Assembly (NCBI RefSeq): GCF_016415625.1 | Contig: NZ_WBXP01000010.1 | Coordinates: 1 to 64,000 of the forward strand | DNA length: 64,000 nt | Direction of reading: 5' to 3' | Source: Shimwellia pseudoproteus | GTDB taxonomy: Bacteria; Pseudomonadota; Gammaproteobacteria; Enterobacterales; Enterobacteriaceae | Shown: positions 17,414 through 26,624 of the stretch, piece after piece | How positions within the stretch are numbered: the stretch's first letter is position 1 | Layout: each line of letters opens with the position of its first letter | Program-made: the position numbers and the translations under genes | The notes under the pieces: model-generated | Seen by the model: the letters and a program-made list of their open reading frames with translations, nothing else | The model's database searches: none | Told to the model about the DNA's origin: nothing

Positions 17414-19707
17414 GGTTGTCTCCCCTGTGAAGGTAACGCCCGCTGCATCACGTCCCGGCCATAGTGATACGCCGGATGCCAGGCAATCTGCGTCCAGCCG
17501 TGGCGGGCGCACTCCCGCAGCAGCCAGTGCGCGTCCGCCAGCATTGGCCGGCCAATGGCGCATAAATCCGCCCGGCCAGCGGCAATAATGCCGTTCACCT
17601 GGTCCGCCTCGCTGATGGCCCCCACCGCCATGGTGGCAATACCGGCTTCATTGCGCAGCCGATCCGCCATCGGGGTCTGGAACATCCGGCCATAGACCGG
17701 TTTCTGATCCACCGACACCTCCCCGGATGAACAGGTGATAATGTCTGCCCCGGCCCCCCGGAACTGGCGGGCCATCTCCACCGCGTCATCCACCGTGGTG
17801 CCGCCGTCGACCCAGTCGGTGGTGGACAACCGGACGGATATCGGTAAATGCGCGGGCCAGACGGCGCGCACCGCCCGGAATACCGCCAGCGGGAAGCGCA
17901 GCCGGTTCTCCAGGCTGCCGCCGTACTCGTCCCGGCGCTGGTTGGTCAGCGGCGAAATAAACGCCGACAGCAGGAAACCGTGGCCGGCCTGTAACTCCAG
18001 CCAGTCAAACCCGGCGTCGATGGCCCGCCGGGTGGCGGCCACATACTCAGCGCAAATCGCCGCCAGTTGTTGCGCCGTGGCGGCGGCCGGGGTCGACGAT
18101 ACCCCCGGGATATAGGGCAGTGCCGAAGCAGACACCAGCGGCCAGTTATCTTGTATCAGCGGCATATCCGGGTTATCCGGCCCGCACTGGATTGAGCCCC
18201 GCCGCCCCGCGTGGCCCAGCTGAACGCCAATTTTTGCCTGGCTGTGGCGGTGGACTGCATCGGTAATCTGCCGCCAGGCGCTGGCCTGCTGATCATTCCA
18301 CAGCCCCGGGCAGCCAGGGGTCACCCGCCCACCGGGTGAGATGGCGGTCATCTCGGTGAGCACCAGTCCGGCACCGCCGACCGCCCGGCTGACAAGGTGC
18401 ATCTGGTGGAAACTGCCGGGCACACCGTCCGTGGCCTGGTAGAGCAAGACCGGGGAGACCACCACCCGGTTGGCCAGGGTGATGTCGCGCAGGCGGTACC
18501 GGGTCAGCAGGGGCGGCAGATTCGCCTGCCCCGCCAGCCACTGCTCATAACCCGCCAGCCAGCGGGGATCGCGCAGGCGCAAGTTCTCGTGGGAGATTCG
18601 CTGGGAACGGGTCAGCAGCGAATAGGCAAACTGCGGGGGCGCGAGGTTTTCATAGCGCGTGATATTTTCAAACCACTCGGTGGAGTTACGCGCCGCATTC
18701 TGGATCTTGAGCACCTCCACGCTACGCACCGCTTGGTAGTGCTCCAGCCCCTGGCGCACATCCCCGCCGTACTGTTTCAGGCTGCGGGCCAGCTCAATGG
18801 CATCTTCCAGGGCCAGTTTGGTGCCGGAGCCAATCGAGAAGTGCGCCGAGTGGGCCGCGTCCCCCATTAGGACAATCGGTACCTTTTTGTGGTGCTGGGT
18901 GGTCCAGTGTACCCAGTGGTGGCAAATCACCCGCGGGAAGCGGATCCAGATGGCGGCCCCGCGTAAGTGGGCGGCATTGGACATCAGGGGCTCCCCCTCC
19001 AGCCAGGGGGCGAACAGCTGCTCACAATAGGCGATACTCTCTTGCTGGCTCATGGTATCCAGCCCGGCGGCCTGCCAGGTCTGTTCGGTGGTTTCAACAA
19101 TAAAGGTCGATAACCCCGGTTCAAACTGATAGGCATGGACCTGGAACCAGCCGTGGGGAGACTCGGCAAACAGGAAGGTAAAGGCGTCAAACACTTTGCG
19201 GGTGCCCAGCCAGACAAAACGGCACTGGCGCTGATCGATATCCGGCTGGAAAATGTCCTGATACCGGGTACGGACCCGGCTGTGGATCCCATCCGACGCG
19301 ATAACCAGATCAGCCTGATAGCGCGCCGCCAGCGCGTGTTCATCCTCCACCAGGGTGTCAAAGACCAGCTCAACCCCGAGGCTCTGGCAGCGCTCCTGCA
19401 AAATATTAAGCAGCTTTTTACGCCCGATGCCGATAAACCCGTGGCCGCCACTGCGGTTGACGGTGCCTTTAAAATGGATGTCGATATTGTCCCAGCGGCT
19501 GAACTGGCTGGTTATCTGCGCTGCACTGACCGGGTCCGCCTGGCGTAAGTTCTCGAGGGTGGCGTCGGAAAACACCACCCCCCAGCCGAAAGTGTCGAAC
19601 GGGCGGTTACGCTCCACCACCACGATGTGGTTCGCCGGGTTCTGTAACTTCATCAACAGCGCGAAGTAGAGCCCTGCCGGCCCACCGCCAATACAGACAA
19701 TATTCAT
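17410..19707 (-). CDS. Fused flavin monooxygenase and Old Yellow Enzyme domain acting on aryl-CoA
   Basis: A 765-residue fusion. Residues 1-390 form an FAD aromatic hydroxylase (GGGPAG at 7-12, the DG motif near 139-140, GDAAHSAHF at 282-290). Residues about 397-745 form an FMN-binding Old Yellow Enzyme/2,4-dienoyl-CoA reductase-like barrel. This architecture is that of 2-aminobenzoyl-CoA monooxygenase/reductase and of bifunctional salicylyl-CoA 5-hydroxylases. It would hydroxylate position 5 of an ortho-substituted benzoyl-CoA. The thioesterase encoded upstream overlaps by four bases, and the cupin dioxygenase downstream also by four. Which ortho substituent it accepts (amino or hydroxyl) cannot be read from sequence. 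Confidence 0.85.
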   Translation of the reverse strand: MNIVCIGGGPAGLYFALLMKLQNPANHIVVVERNRPFDTFGWGVVFSDATLENLRQADPVSAAQITSQFSRWDNIDIHFKGTVNRSGGHGFIGIGRKKLLNILQERCQSLGVELVFDTLVEDEHALAARYQADLVIASDGIHSRVRTRYQDIFQPDIDQRQCRFVWLGTRKVFDAFTFLFAESPHGWFQVHAYQFEPGLSTFIVETTEQTWQAAGLDTMSQQESIAYCEQLFAPWLEGEPLMSNAAHLRGAAIWIRFPRVICHHWVHWTTQHHKKVPIVLMGDAAHSAHFSIGSGTKLALEDAIELARSLKQYGGDVRQGLEHYQAVRSVEVLKIQNAARNSTEWFENITRYENLAPPQFAYSLLTRSQRISHENLRLRDPRWLAGYEQWLAGQANLPPLLTRYRLRDITLANRVVVSPVLLYQATDGVPGSFHQMHLVSRAVGGAGLVLTEMTAISPGGRVTPGCPGLWNDQQASAWRQITDAVHRHSQAKIGVQLGHAGRRGSIQCGPDNPDMPLIQDNWPLVSASALPYIPGVSSTPAAATAQQLAAICAEYVAATRRAIDAGFDWLELQAGHGFLLSAFISPLTNQRRDEYGGSLENRLRFPLAVFRAVRAVWPAHLPISVRLSTTDWVDGGTTVDDAVEMARQFRGAGADIITCSSGEVSVDQKPVYGRMFQTPMADRLRNEAGIATMAVGAISEADQVNGIIAAGRADLCAIGRPMLADAHWLLRECARHGWTQIAWHPAYHYGRDVMQRALPSQGRQP

Positions 19708-20129
19708 GGCACGTCTCCTGATGCTTGCAGGGCAGCGAGCAGCGCTGCCGGGATATCAATGGCGCGATGGGTGGTCAGCGAGGTGGTCACCAGGGTCTGG
19801 TTTACCTGCATCCGCAACTCCCCCTCCAGGCTGGTACAGCGCAGCGCCAGCTTCACAGAGCGGCTACCGATATGGGTCACCGTGAGTTGCAGCACGACGT
19901 CGTCCCCCATACGGCTGACGGCGTTAAAATCCGCCTCCAGATGCACGGTCGGCAGGCCGAAGCGCTGTTCACCGATGTAACCGGCAAAACCACCGGGGAT
20001 TAAGGCATCCACCCACTGCTCCAGCAAATCGTTGAACATCACGAAATACTGGGGGTAAAACACTATCCCGGCAGGATCACATTCCGAGAAGCGAATGCGA
20101 TGCGGACGGGTAAACGTGATGGCACTCAT
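19704..20129 (-). CDS. 4-hydroxybenzoyl-CoA thioesterase family hotdog protein
   Basis: A 141-residue hotdog-fold thioesterase of the 4HBT type. The active-site motif [14 protein letters not shown] with Asp18 is the signature of aryl-CoA thioesterases such as 4-hydroxybenzoyl-CoA thioesterase. It would release the free hydroxylated acid from its CoA ester so that the cupin dioxygenase can cleave it. It is translationally coupled to the monooxygenase/OYE fusion through an ATGA overlap and follows iorB by nine bases. The combination of CoA-ester hydroxylase plus thioesterase matches known salicylyl-CoA to gentisate routes. Confidence 0.88.
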   Translation of the reverse strand: MSAITFTRPHRIRFSECDPAGIVFYPQYFVMFNDLLEQWVDALIPGGFAGYIGEQRFGLPTVHLEADFNAVSRMGDDVVLQLTVTHIGSRSVKLALRCTSLEGELRMQVNQTLVTTSLTTHRAIDIPAALLAALQASGDVP

Positions 20130-20138
20130 AAATGCTCC

Positions 20139-21623
20139 TCAGTTCAGGGCCAGGCGCTGCTGGCATTCGCGCAATTTGTTGCCGTGTTCATCGGCCAGGG
20201 CCGCATCGCGCAGCTCACGCAGGCTGGCCGGTGCCAGGTGGCGCTCATGGCGCTTCACAATATCAATCAGGATTTGGTAGTTCCGCAGGCCCCGGGCATG
20301 GGTATCCCCGTAGCCCTTCACCAGCCGCTGGCACTGGACAATCTCCAGCGCCAGGGCCGGGTTAAACGCCGCCGCCCGCGCGATATAGTGCAGCCACTGG
20401 GTGATGCGGGTGGTCTCCAGCTGGTAACGCAGGGTCAGCCGCCGCCAGCGCCGCCAGCGGGACAGTGACCAGAGCAATAAATAGCCGCCCAGGGAGCTGG
20501 TGGTTATCACCCGGCCTTTACGGGTGGCGCTGCGCAACAGACGGTGCACCATGCCCGGTTTTTGCAGCCAGCGGCCCAGTGCCGCGGGCAGGGTTTCACA
20601 CACCTCGTCGAGGCGCGGATGCATATATTCATTAATACTGAGCAGTTGCCGGTCCTGGAGGTGCACCTCTTCCCGCACCCGCTCAAAACGACTGGCGCGA
20701 ATTTTCAGATCCGCCACCCGAATGGTGTCCTCCCAGGACATCCACAGGGCCAGATGGCGGGCGGCTTCACGCAATAACACCTCGTTGTCGCAACCGGGCA
20801 ACTGGGCGAGGCCGTTCAGCCGGTCGAGGTACAGCGCCCCGTAGGCCACGTCCTGATAGTCCAGCATCCGGCGCACCCCTTCGATGGCTATCCCGTGGGC
20901 AGACGCGGGCAGCTCCTGGGGGATGCGCGCCAGCAGGGCCGCTACCCGGGCACTGGCCGGGGCCGGTTGCGCCGGTTGCGCCACCACCGGCGCCGCCTCT
21001 TCCAGGCGGGCGTTTTGTGCCCCGAGGGCGAACGCCGCCAGGCTCGGTTTGACCCCCACACCGCCCCGGATAATGGTGTCGGTGAACTGGCTTTCACTAA
21101 AGGGCAGCACCCCGGTGCCATACAGCGCCCCGAACAGTACCGCGCTGATGACGCTCCCGGCCTGTTCTGCCGCCCGGGACATATCGAAACGGATAAACTG
21201 CTTAGCCGCGCTGCTGGCGTGGCGGAGTAATGTGTCGTTATCCACCCGGCCATCCCCCATGGCGGTCTTCTCGCCAATGGCGTATACCCGGTGGGTTGAG
21301 GTGATAAGCGTGGTGCGGTCCGGGGTTACCAGGCCGCGCTGTACCGCGCGCCCGGCTTCCATCAGTTCGGAGGCCAGCACCACATCGACATCGCCGGGCA
21401 TCGGCATTAGCGCCAGCACTGGCTGCTGTTGCCCTCCCTGGGCGGGGAACAGCTCCACATAATAGATGGTGGCACCGGTACGCTGGGCCACGCCGGGGAC
21501 GGATGTTGTCTGGGCAACATAGCCGCTCTCTTCCCCCAGGCTGACTATCCAGTCCGCCAGCACGCCGCCGCCTTCGCCGCCCATGGCGAGAATGGCAATT
21601 TTTATCGGTTGTACTACCGGCAT
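20139..21623 (-). CDS. iorB: Indolepyruvate:acceptor oxidoreductase beta subunit (IorB-like)
   Basis: A 494-residue protein. The N-terminal 200 residues are the gamma/beta-type domain of 2-oxoacid:ferredoxin oxidoreductases (KIAILAMGGEGGGVLADW, then a conserved VPGVAQRTGATIYY); the C-terminal half is the extension typical of aerobic proteobacterial IorB. With IorA it would convert an aryl 2-oxoacid plus CoA to an acyl-CoA and CO2. It is twelve bases after iorA. A role on isatinate (2-aminophenylglyoxylate) rather than indolepyruvate is proposed from the neighbouring isatin-hydrolase-like gene and is an inference. Confidence 0.85.
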   Translation of the reverse strand: MPVVQPIKIAILAMGGEGGGVLADWIVSLGEESGYVAQTTSVPGVAQRTGATIYYVELFPAQGGQQQPVLALMPMPGDVDVVLASELMEAGRAVQRGLVTPDRTTLITSTHRVYAIGEKTAMGDGRVDNDTLLRHASSAAKQFIRFDMSRAAEQAGSVISAVLFGALYGTGVLPFSESQFTDTIIRGGVGVKPSLAAFALGAQNARLEEAAPVVAQPAQPAPASARVAALLARIPQELPASAHGIAIEGVRRMLDYQDVAYGALYLDRLNGLAQLPGCDNEVLLREAARHLALWMSWEDTIRVADLKIRASRFERVREEVHLQDRQLLSINEYMHPRLDEVCETLPAALGRWLQKPGMVHRLLRSATRKGRVITTSSLGGYLLLWSLSRWRRWRRLTLRYQLETTRITQWLHYIARAAAFNPALALEIVQCQRLVKGYGDTHARGLRNYQILIDIVKRHERHLAPASLRELRDAALADEHGNKLRECQQRLALN

Positions 21624-21635
21624 AATCGGCTCCCC

Positions 21636-23813
21636 TTAAAAGCTGTCGCGGGCGATACGGCGGGCATCACGCCGTTGCAGCCAGTTAATTAATGGGCGGC
21701 GCAGGGCCTCCAGCAGGCGCTCGCCCCGCCCCGGATGGGTAACAATCCGCGCCCGGTAAAATGACGGGCACAGTACCGCCGCGTGGGAGACTTCCCCGCA
21801 CAGCCCGCAGCCCACGCAGGTGTTTATCACCGTGGCGACCGGATCAGTACGCAGCGCATCCGGGTTGGGTTTAATCGACAGCGATGGGCAGCCGGACAAA
21901 CGGATGCAGGAGTGGTCCCCGGTGCAGGTATCAGGATCGACCCCGAAACGCTCGCGCACCACTCGCTGGCCTTTCTCCAGCGCTTTACGGGTGGTTTGCT
22001 TCTCCCGCCGCTGGCGGTTGAGCATGCATTCGCTTTGGGCTATCAGGACCTTTGGCCCGGGGGTATCGGTGGTTAATGCCTCCCGCAGGGTGGTGGTCAT
22101 CGCGTTCAGGTCATAGGTGCGGCGAATGGTTTTGACCCATTTCACCCCCACCCCTTTCACCGCCTGTTCAATGTCATGGCCGGTGCTGCGGGTGGCGTTC
22201 TTTGCGGTGGAGGACATAATGTCCTGGCCGCCGGTGGCGGAGGTGTAGCTGTTGTCCACCACAATGGTCAGGTTGTTGCTCTGGTTGAATACGCTGTTGG
22301 CAATGCCGCTGGTCAGCCCGTTATGCCAGAAGCCGCCATCCCCCATGACCGCAATCGCCCGCTTGCCGTGTCGGGTGTTCAGCGCTGCCGATCCGGCGCC
22401 CCCCAGCCCGTACCCCATGGTGGTATTGCCGAGGTTAAAAGGCGGCAGAATGGAAAATAAATGGCAGCCGATATCGGCACTGATGTGGTGAGGCCCAAGC
22501 TCCCGCTCTACCAGTTTCATGGCGGTAAAGATTGGCCGCTCCGGGCAGCCGGTACAGAACCCCGGCGGCCGGGCGTGTACCGCGGTGTCGAGGGCGGGCT
22601 CAGCGGCGGCGTTGATCACGTCCGGTACCACGTTAGCCAGCGGAATACGCAACTGGCCCGTGGCGGCCCCCGGCTGCGGGGCCAGTATCCCGTAACGCTC
22701 TAAAAATGCCCGCACGCCGGACAGCACCGTGGCGGTGTTGTAGTCACCGGCCAGCGGCAGTAAATCCTTACCGTGCAGGGCACAGTCCAGACCATTGTGG
22801 CGCAAAATGGTGGCGATATTCTGTTCAACAAAGTTGGGCTGGCCCTCTTCCAGCACCAGTACTGCGCGCTTATTGGCGCAAAAACGGATCAGTTCATCAT
22901 CCACCAGCGGATAGGCCACGTTCATCACGTAAAGCGGAATGCGGCTGTTGCCAAACACATCCGCCAGCCCCAGCTGGTTTAGCGCCCGGATCAGGGTGTT
23001 GTAGTTGCCGCCCTGCAACGCGATGCCAACATCGGCGCTGTCCTCGGCAAAAAACTCATTCAGCCCGCGTTCGCGAATAAACCGCAGGGCGGCCGGCCAG
23101 CGCTGGTTCACTTTTTCTTTTTCGTGCAGGAAGCTGGCCGGGGGCAACACAATACGGTTGATATCCCGCTGGGGGTTTTCCAGGGCATCCTGCACGGTAA
23201 ATGTCGGGGCGCGGTTGGCGCTGGTAACAAACTGCCCGTGGACGTGGCATGAGCGAATGCGCATTTGCAGCATCACCGGGGTATTACTGGCTTCGGAGAG
23301 TTCAAAGCCGTCTTTCACCGCCTGAACAATCGAGGGCAGGTTTAGTCGCGGGTCCAGTAGCCACATCTGGGATTTCATGGCAAAAGCGTGGCTGCGCTCC
23401 TGCATAATTGACGAACCTTCACCGTAATCCTCACCCACGATGATAAGCGCCCCGCCCATCACCCCACCGGAGGCGAGGTTCGACAGGGCATCAGACGCAA
23501 CGTTGGTGCCGACGGTGGCTTTAAAGGTTACCGCGCCGCGCAGCGGGTAATTGACGGATGCCGCCAGCGTTGCGGCGGCGGTGGCCTCGCTGGCGCTGTT
23601 TTCAAAACGGATCCCGTACTGGTCAAGGATCGGCTGGGCGTCCGCCAGCACATCCATCAAATGGGAAATCGGTGCCCCCTGATACCCGGCCACATAGGCG
23701 ACGCCGGATTCGAGCAGTGCTTTGGTGACGGCCAGGATACCCTCACCACTAAATACCTCACCCGCGGGCAAGGTCAGCTTTTTAACTTCTTCTGCAAACG
23801 AACGCTCAGCCAT
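21636..23813 (-). CDS. iorA: Indolepyruvate:acceptor oxidoreductase alpha subunit (IorA-like)
   Basis: A 725-residue thiamine-diphosphate enzyme. The N-terminal domain (to about 200) is the pyrimidine-binding region with GYQGAPISHLMD; the TPP-binding region contains GDGGFWHNG near residue 491; the C terminus carries two cysteine groups, C-x5-C-x5-CP (630-642) and C-x2-C-x2-C-x9-CP (666-682), a ferredoxin-type iron-sulfur domain. The ATG at 23813 is favoured by TGAGGT upstream over the ATG 21 bases earlier. With IorB it decarboxylates aryl 2-oxoacids to acyl-CoA. It is the first enzyme gene of the coupled series after the transporter. Confidence 0.88.
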   Translation of the reverse strand: MAERSFAEEVKKLTLPAGEVFSGEGILAVTKALLESGVAYVAGYQGAPISHLMDVLADAQPILDQYGIRFENSASEATAAATLAASVNYPLRGAVTFKATVGTNVASDALSNLASGGVMGGALIIVGEDYGEGSSIMQERSHAFAMKSQMWLLDPRLNLPSIVQAVKDGFELSEASNTPVMLQMRIRSCHVHGQFVTSANRAPTFTVQDALENPQRDINRIVLPPASFLHEKEKVNQRWPAALRFIRERGLNEFFAEDSADVGIALQGGNYNTLIRALNQLGLADVFGNSRIPLYVMNVAYPLVDDELIRFCANKRAVLVLEEGQPNFVEQNIATILRHNGLDCALHGKDLLPLAGDYNTATVLSGVRAFLERYGILAPQPGAATGQLRIPLANVVPDVINAAAEPALDTAVHARPPGFCTGCPERPIFTAMKLVERELGPHHISADIGCHLFSILPPFNLGNTTMGYGLGGAGSAALNTRHGKRAIAVMGDGGFWHNGLTSGIANSVFNQSNNLTIVVDNSYTSATGGQDIMSSTAKNATRSTGHDIEQAVKGVGVKWVKTIRRTYDLNAMTTTLREALTTDTPGPKVLIAQSECMLNRQRREKQTTRKALEKGQRVVRERFGVDPDTCTGDHSCIRLSGCPSLSIKPNPDALRTDPVATVINTCVGCGLCGEVSHAAVLCPSFYRARIVTHPGRGERLLEALRRPLINWLQRRDARRIARDSF

Positions 23814-23884
23814 CGTAACCTCACATTGCTTCATTTTTTACTCTGCCGGTATTACTTGTATGCAAGGCGGCCGGGGGCAGCAAT

Positions 23885-23900
23885 CCATGATTAGTCATGG
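23885..23900. promoter_or_regulatory. Inverted repeat, candidate operator upstream of iorA
   Basis: Six-base arms CCATGA and TCATGG flank TTAG. Its 14-base core agrees at 12 positions with the core of the larger palindrome at 25484-25501, so the same regulator may bind both. It lies about 70 bases upstream of the iorA start, in the gap after the transporter gene. Confidence 0.5.
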
Positions 23901-23952
23901 AATTGTCATTTATGCGTAAGATGGATAAGCACTGCACGGGAAGGATAAATCC

Positions 23953-23972
23953 CCGCAGCCACAAGGCTGCGG
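23953..23972 (-). terminator. Hairpin after the MFS transporter gene
   Basis: An 8-bp perfect GC-rich stem with a 4-base loop lies just beyond the transporter stop codon. Only a short GGATTTAT tail follows on the minus strand, so it may attenuate rather than stop transcription into iorA. Confidence 0.5.
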
Positions 23973-23981
23973 AGGGTGAAA

Positions 23982-25262
23982 TTAACGGCGCGGCAACAGC
24001 AGAACCGCCAGGGTCGCCACCAGCGCCACCAGTGCAAAAGCGGCAAAGTTCGAGGAGAGCGCCAGCCCGCTGCTGGCGATCCACGCCCCGAACAGCGGCC
24101 CGCTCATGGCGCCAATGCGGGCAAGGCTCAGGGCCCAGCCGGTGGCCGACGCCCGGCAGGCCCCCGGGTACCAGGTCGCCAGGTAACCGGTCAGGATAAG
24201 TGACGCCGAGATACTGCCCAGCCCGGCCAGCGCGGTGAGTAATATATTTACCGCCAGCGAATGGGGGAACATCAGCGCACCTATCCCGGCGGCCCCGGCC
24301 AGGAACGACAGCGCCACCGCGCGCCGGGCCCCGATCCGGTCGGCAATTCGCCCAAGGCACAGCCCCCCCACCGCAGAGGCAAGGCTAAAGACCACCAGAA
24401 ACAGCAGGCTCGGCCCGAGGGCATAACCGCTTTTGCGCATAATGCTCGGCAGCCAGGTGTTCAGGCCATAAACCAGCAACATGCCGCAAAACAGCGCCAC
24501 CCAGAAGCAGAGCGTTGCCCGTAAATAGTGGCGGCCAAACAGCAGCCCGAGGGTATGTCGCCCGCCCGGCTGCTGGGGTTTATCCGTTGCCGGGGGCGGC
24601 AGCGGTACCCCCAACTGTGCCGCCAGTTGGCAGGCCGCCTCATGGCGCCCCCGGCTGACCAGATATTCCAGGGACTCCGGAAGCAAGCGAGACAAGGGCC
24701 ACAGCATCAGCAGCGGCAGTGCCCCCACGCCAATAACGCTGCGCCAGCCAAGGTGCGGAATAAGCCACATCGCCCCAAGGGCGGCGCACAAGATCCCCAG
24801 GGAGTAGCCGGAATACATAATGCCGTAGTGGTAGCTCCGCCGGTCGGGAGGTGAATATTCGACGGTCAGGGCGGCCGCCATCGGGATAACCCCACCCAGC
24901 CCCACGCCACCGGCCAGCCGCGCCAGGCCAAACAGCCAGGGGGTCGGCGCCCAGGCGGTGGCCAGCATCGCCAGGGAAAACAGCCCGACACAGAGCAGTA
25001 ACATGGGCCGCCGCCCGAGGCGTTCACTCAGCGAACCGGCGAGAAATGCCCCAAAAAACATCCCCACCAGGGCGTAACTGCTCAGGGCCCCGAGTTGCAG
25101 CGGGGATAATCCCCAGCGGCTATCTTCCGCCATGCTGGAGAGCACCGCTCCCATGACACCCACATCGTAGCCTTCGAATAAGATACTTAGCCAGCAGGCC
25201 AGCAGCACCCGCCGGGTCACCGCGTAAGGGCGCACCGCATTTCTGGTTATTACAATTGTCAT
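23982..25262 (-). CDS. MFS transporter, aromatic acid:H+ symporter type
   Basis: A 426-residue major facilitator protein with twelve predicted membrane segments. The segment FEGYDVGVMGAVL in helix 1 and the loop 2-3 motif GSLSERLGRRP are typical of the aromatic acid:H+ symporter subgroup (PcaK/BenK-like). CCGGAG lies upstream of the ATG. It heads the minus-strand catabolic operon and is divergent from the AraC regulator. It most likely imports the aromatic substrate of the pathway, for example an indole-derived or benzoate-like acid. Substrate identity is inferred only from context. Confidence 0.85.
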   Translation of the reverse strand: MTIVITRNAVRPYAVTRRVLLACWLSILFEGYDVGVMGAVLSSMAEDSRWGLSPLQLGALSSYALVGMFFGAFLAGSLSERLGRRPMLLLCVGLFSLAMLATAWAPTPWLFGLARLAGGVGLGGVIPMAAALTVEYSPPDRRSYHYGIMYSGYSLGILCAALGAMWLIPHLGWRSVIGVGALPLLMLWPLSRLLPESLEYLVSRGRHEAACQLAAQLGVPLPPPATDKPQQPGGRHTLGLLFGRHYLRATLCFWVALFCGMLLVYGLNTWLPSIMRKSGYALGPSLLFLVVFSLASAVGGLCLGRIADRIGARRAVALSFLAGAAGIGALMFPHSLAVNILLTALAGLGSISASLILTGYLATWYPGACRASATGWALSLARIGAMSGPLFGAWIASSGLALSSNFAAFALVALVATLAVLLLPRR

Positions 25263-25600
25263 TACTGGCTCCGGTTAATTGACGCCTTATCAGCCTTAGA
25301 AAAAACCACTAAAAGGATCAACAACAGCCGGTTTCCCAGGGGGTATATCTGCATAAAGCGGATAACGACGGCATAAAATGGTGCAAAACCCCCGCCAGCT
25401 ATCAGCGCACCATACCGATCAATCTCTCGTTATTGGTTTCTCGTCTGACAAAAATGGCCAAACCCGGTTAACGTATATTTCGTTGCATGATTGATCATGC
25501 ATTGTTATCGATATGTTGATTGAAGCAACGCGGATGCGTATGACGGCGGTAAATCAACAGACAGGACGTCCCCCCTACTGGATGAGATGAGGAGTCTGTT
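25263..25600. promoter_or_regulatory. Divergent control region of the catabolic operon and its AraC regulator, with an 18-bp palindrome
   Basis: This 338-base gap separates the transporter gene from the divergent araC-type gene and must hold both promoters. At 25484-25501 there is a palindrome with 8-base perfect arms (TGCATGAT and ATCATGCA) around TG, the size expected for a MarR or similar dimer. A wider CGTTGC/GCAACG repeat (25481-25486 and 25526-25531) encloses it. Core promoter elements cannot be assigned with confidence. Confidence 0.6.
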
Positions 25601-26608
25601 ATGTTGATCAATGAAATCGCCTCACCCCGGCTGTCCGCCGCCCTGAGCCATCTCAACGCTTCGGCGAACTTGTTATTTACCTCGGCCAGCCTTGAGCAAG
25701 CCGGGGCGGTGGTCGGGCGGATCTTTAAACCCTGCCAGGTTGATCTGGTCGATCGCGGGGCCCGGGCCGATGTCCGTATGCACCATATTCCGATGGGGGA
25801 GATCTCCCTTAACCGGCTGCGCTATAGCTGCCGGGTGGATATTGCCCCCAGCTTGCTGAAAGACTTTTTCCTGATACAGATGCCGCTGCACGGTAGCGCG
25901 ACAGTGGTCAGCCGCGGGCAGAGCCTGTGTTCAACCCCCCGGCTGGCCACGGTGATAAGCCCAGATGACGTGACCCAGATGCGCTGGGAGGCCGGGAACG
26001 ATCAGTGCCTGCTGCGGATTTCCCGCACATTGCTGGAAAATACCCTGATGGGCCACCTCGGCCAGCCGCTCACTGAACCGCTGCGTTTTGAGCAGGGGTT
26101 TCAGTGGCAGGAAAACGCCGCCTGGTGTGCGCTGATCGGCTATTTACTGGAGTGCGCCAGCCAGGGGCTGGATCTGGAGAAGCACCACCTGATCCGCCAG
26201 CAAATCGGCCAACTGGTGGCCACCACCCTGCTGCACAGCCATCCCCATAACTACCAGCAGCCCAGTGGCCAGAAACGCGCGGCCATTCGGCCAACCCACG
26301 TGCGCCGGGTGCAGGAATATATTGATAGCCACGCCCATGCGCCTTTGACCGCTGAAATGCTGGCGGAAATTGGCGGGGTCAGCCTGCGGGGCCTGTATGC
26401 GGGATTTAAAAATTTCCTCGGGGTCAGCCCGATGCAGTATCTGCGCGATGTGCGGATGGATCGGGTGCGGGCGGAGCTGTTATCCGGGGAAATAGACAAT
26501 GTGACCGGGGTGGCGCTGCGCTGGGGATTTGCCCATATGGGGCGCTTCAGCGCCGAGTATAAATCCCGTTTTGGCGAGTCGCCCAGCCAGAGTATGCGCA
26601 AGCGCTAA
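25601..26608 (+). CDS. AraC family regulator (AraC-binding-like N-terminal domain)
   Basis: A 335-residue protein. The C-terminal 100 residues hold the two helix-turn-helix units of AraC proteins (LTAEMLAEIGGVSLRGLYAGFKN, then VTGVALRWGFAHMGRFS). The N-terminal part (about 30-200) resembles the AraC_binding_2 domain found in regulators of aromatic catabolism such as FeaR, NphR and similar proteins. GAGGAG precedes the ATG. It is divergent from the transporter-iorAB operon and is therefore the best candidate for its substrate-responsive activator. It converges with the isatin-hydrolase-like gene, ending 16 bases from it. Confidence 0.88.
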   Translation: MLINEIASPRLSAALSHLNASANLLFTSASLEQAGAVVGRIFKPCQVDLVDRGARADVRMHHIPMGEISLNRLRYSCRVDIAPSLLKDFFLIQMPLHGSATVVSRGQSLCSTPRLATVISPDDVTQMRWEAGNDQCLLRISRTLLENTLMGHLGQPLTEPLRFEQGFQWQENAAWCALIGYLLECASQGLDLEKHHLIRQQIGQLVATTLLHSHPHNYQQPSGQKRAAIRPTHVRRVQEYIDSHAHAPLTAEMLAEIGGVSLRGLYAGFKNFLGVSPMQYLRDVRMDRVRAELLSGEIDNVTGVALRWGFAHMGRFSAEYKSRFGESPSQSMRKR

Positions 26609-26624
26609 CCGGCCGGGCGTGAGG

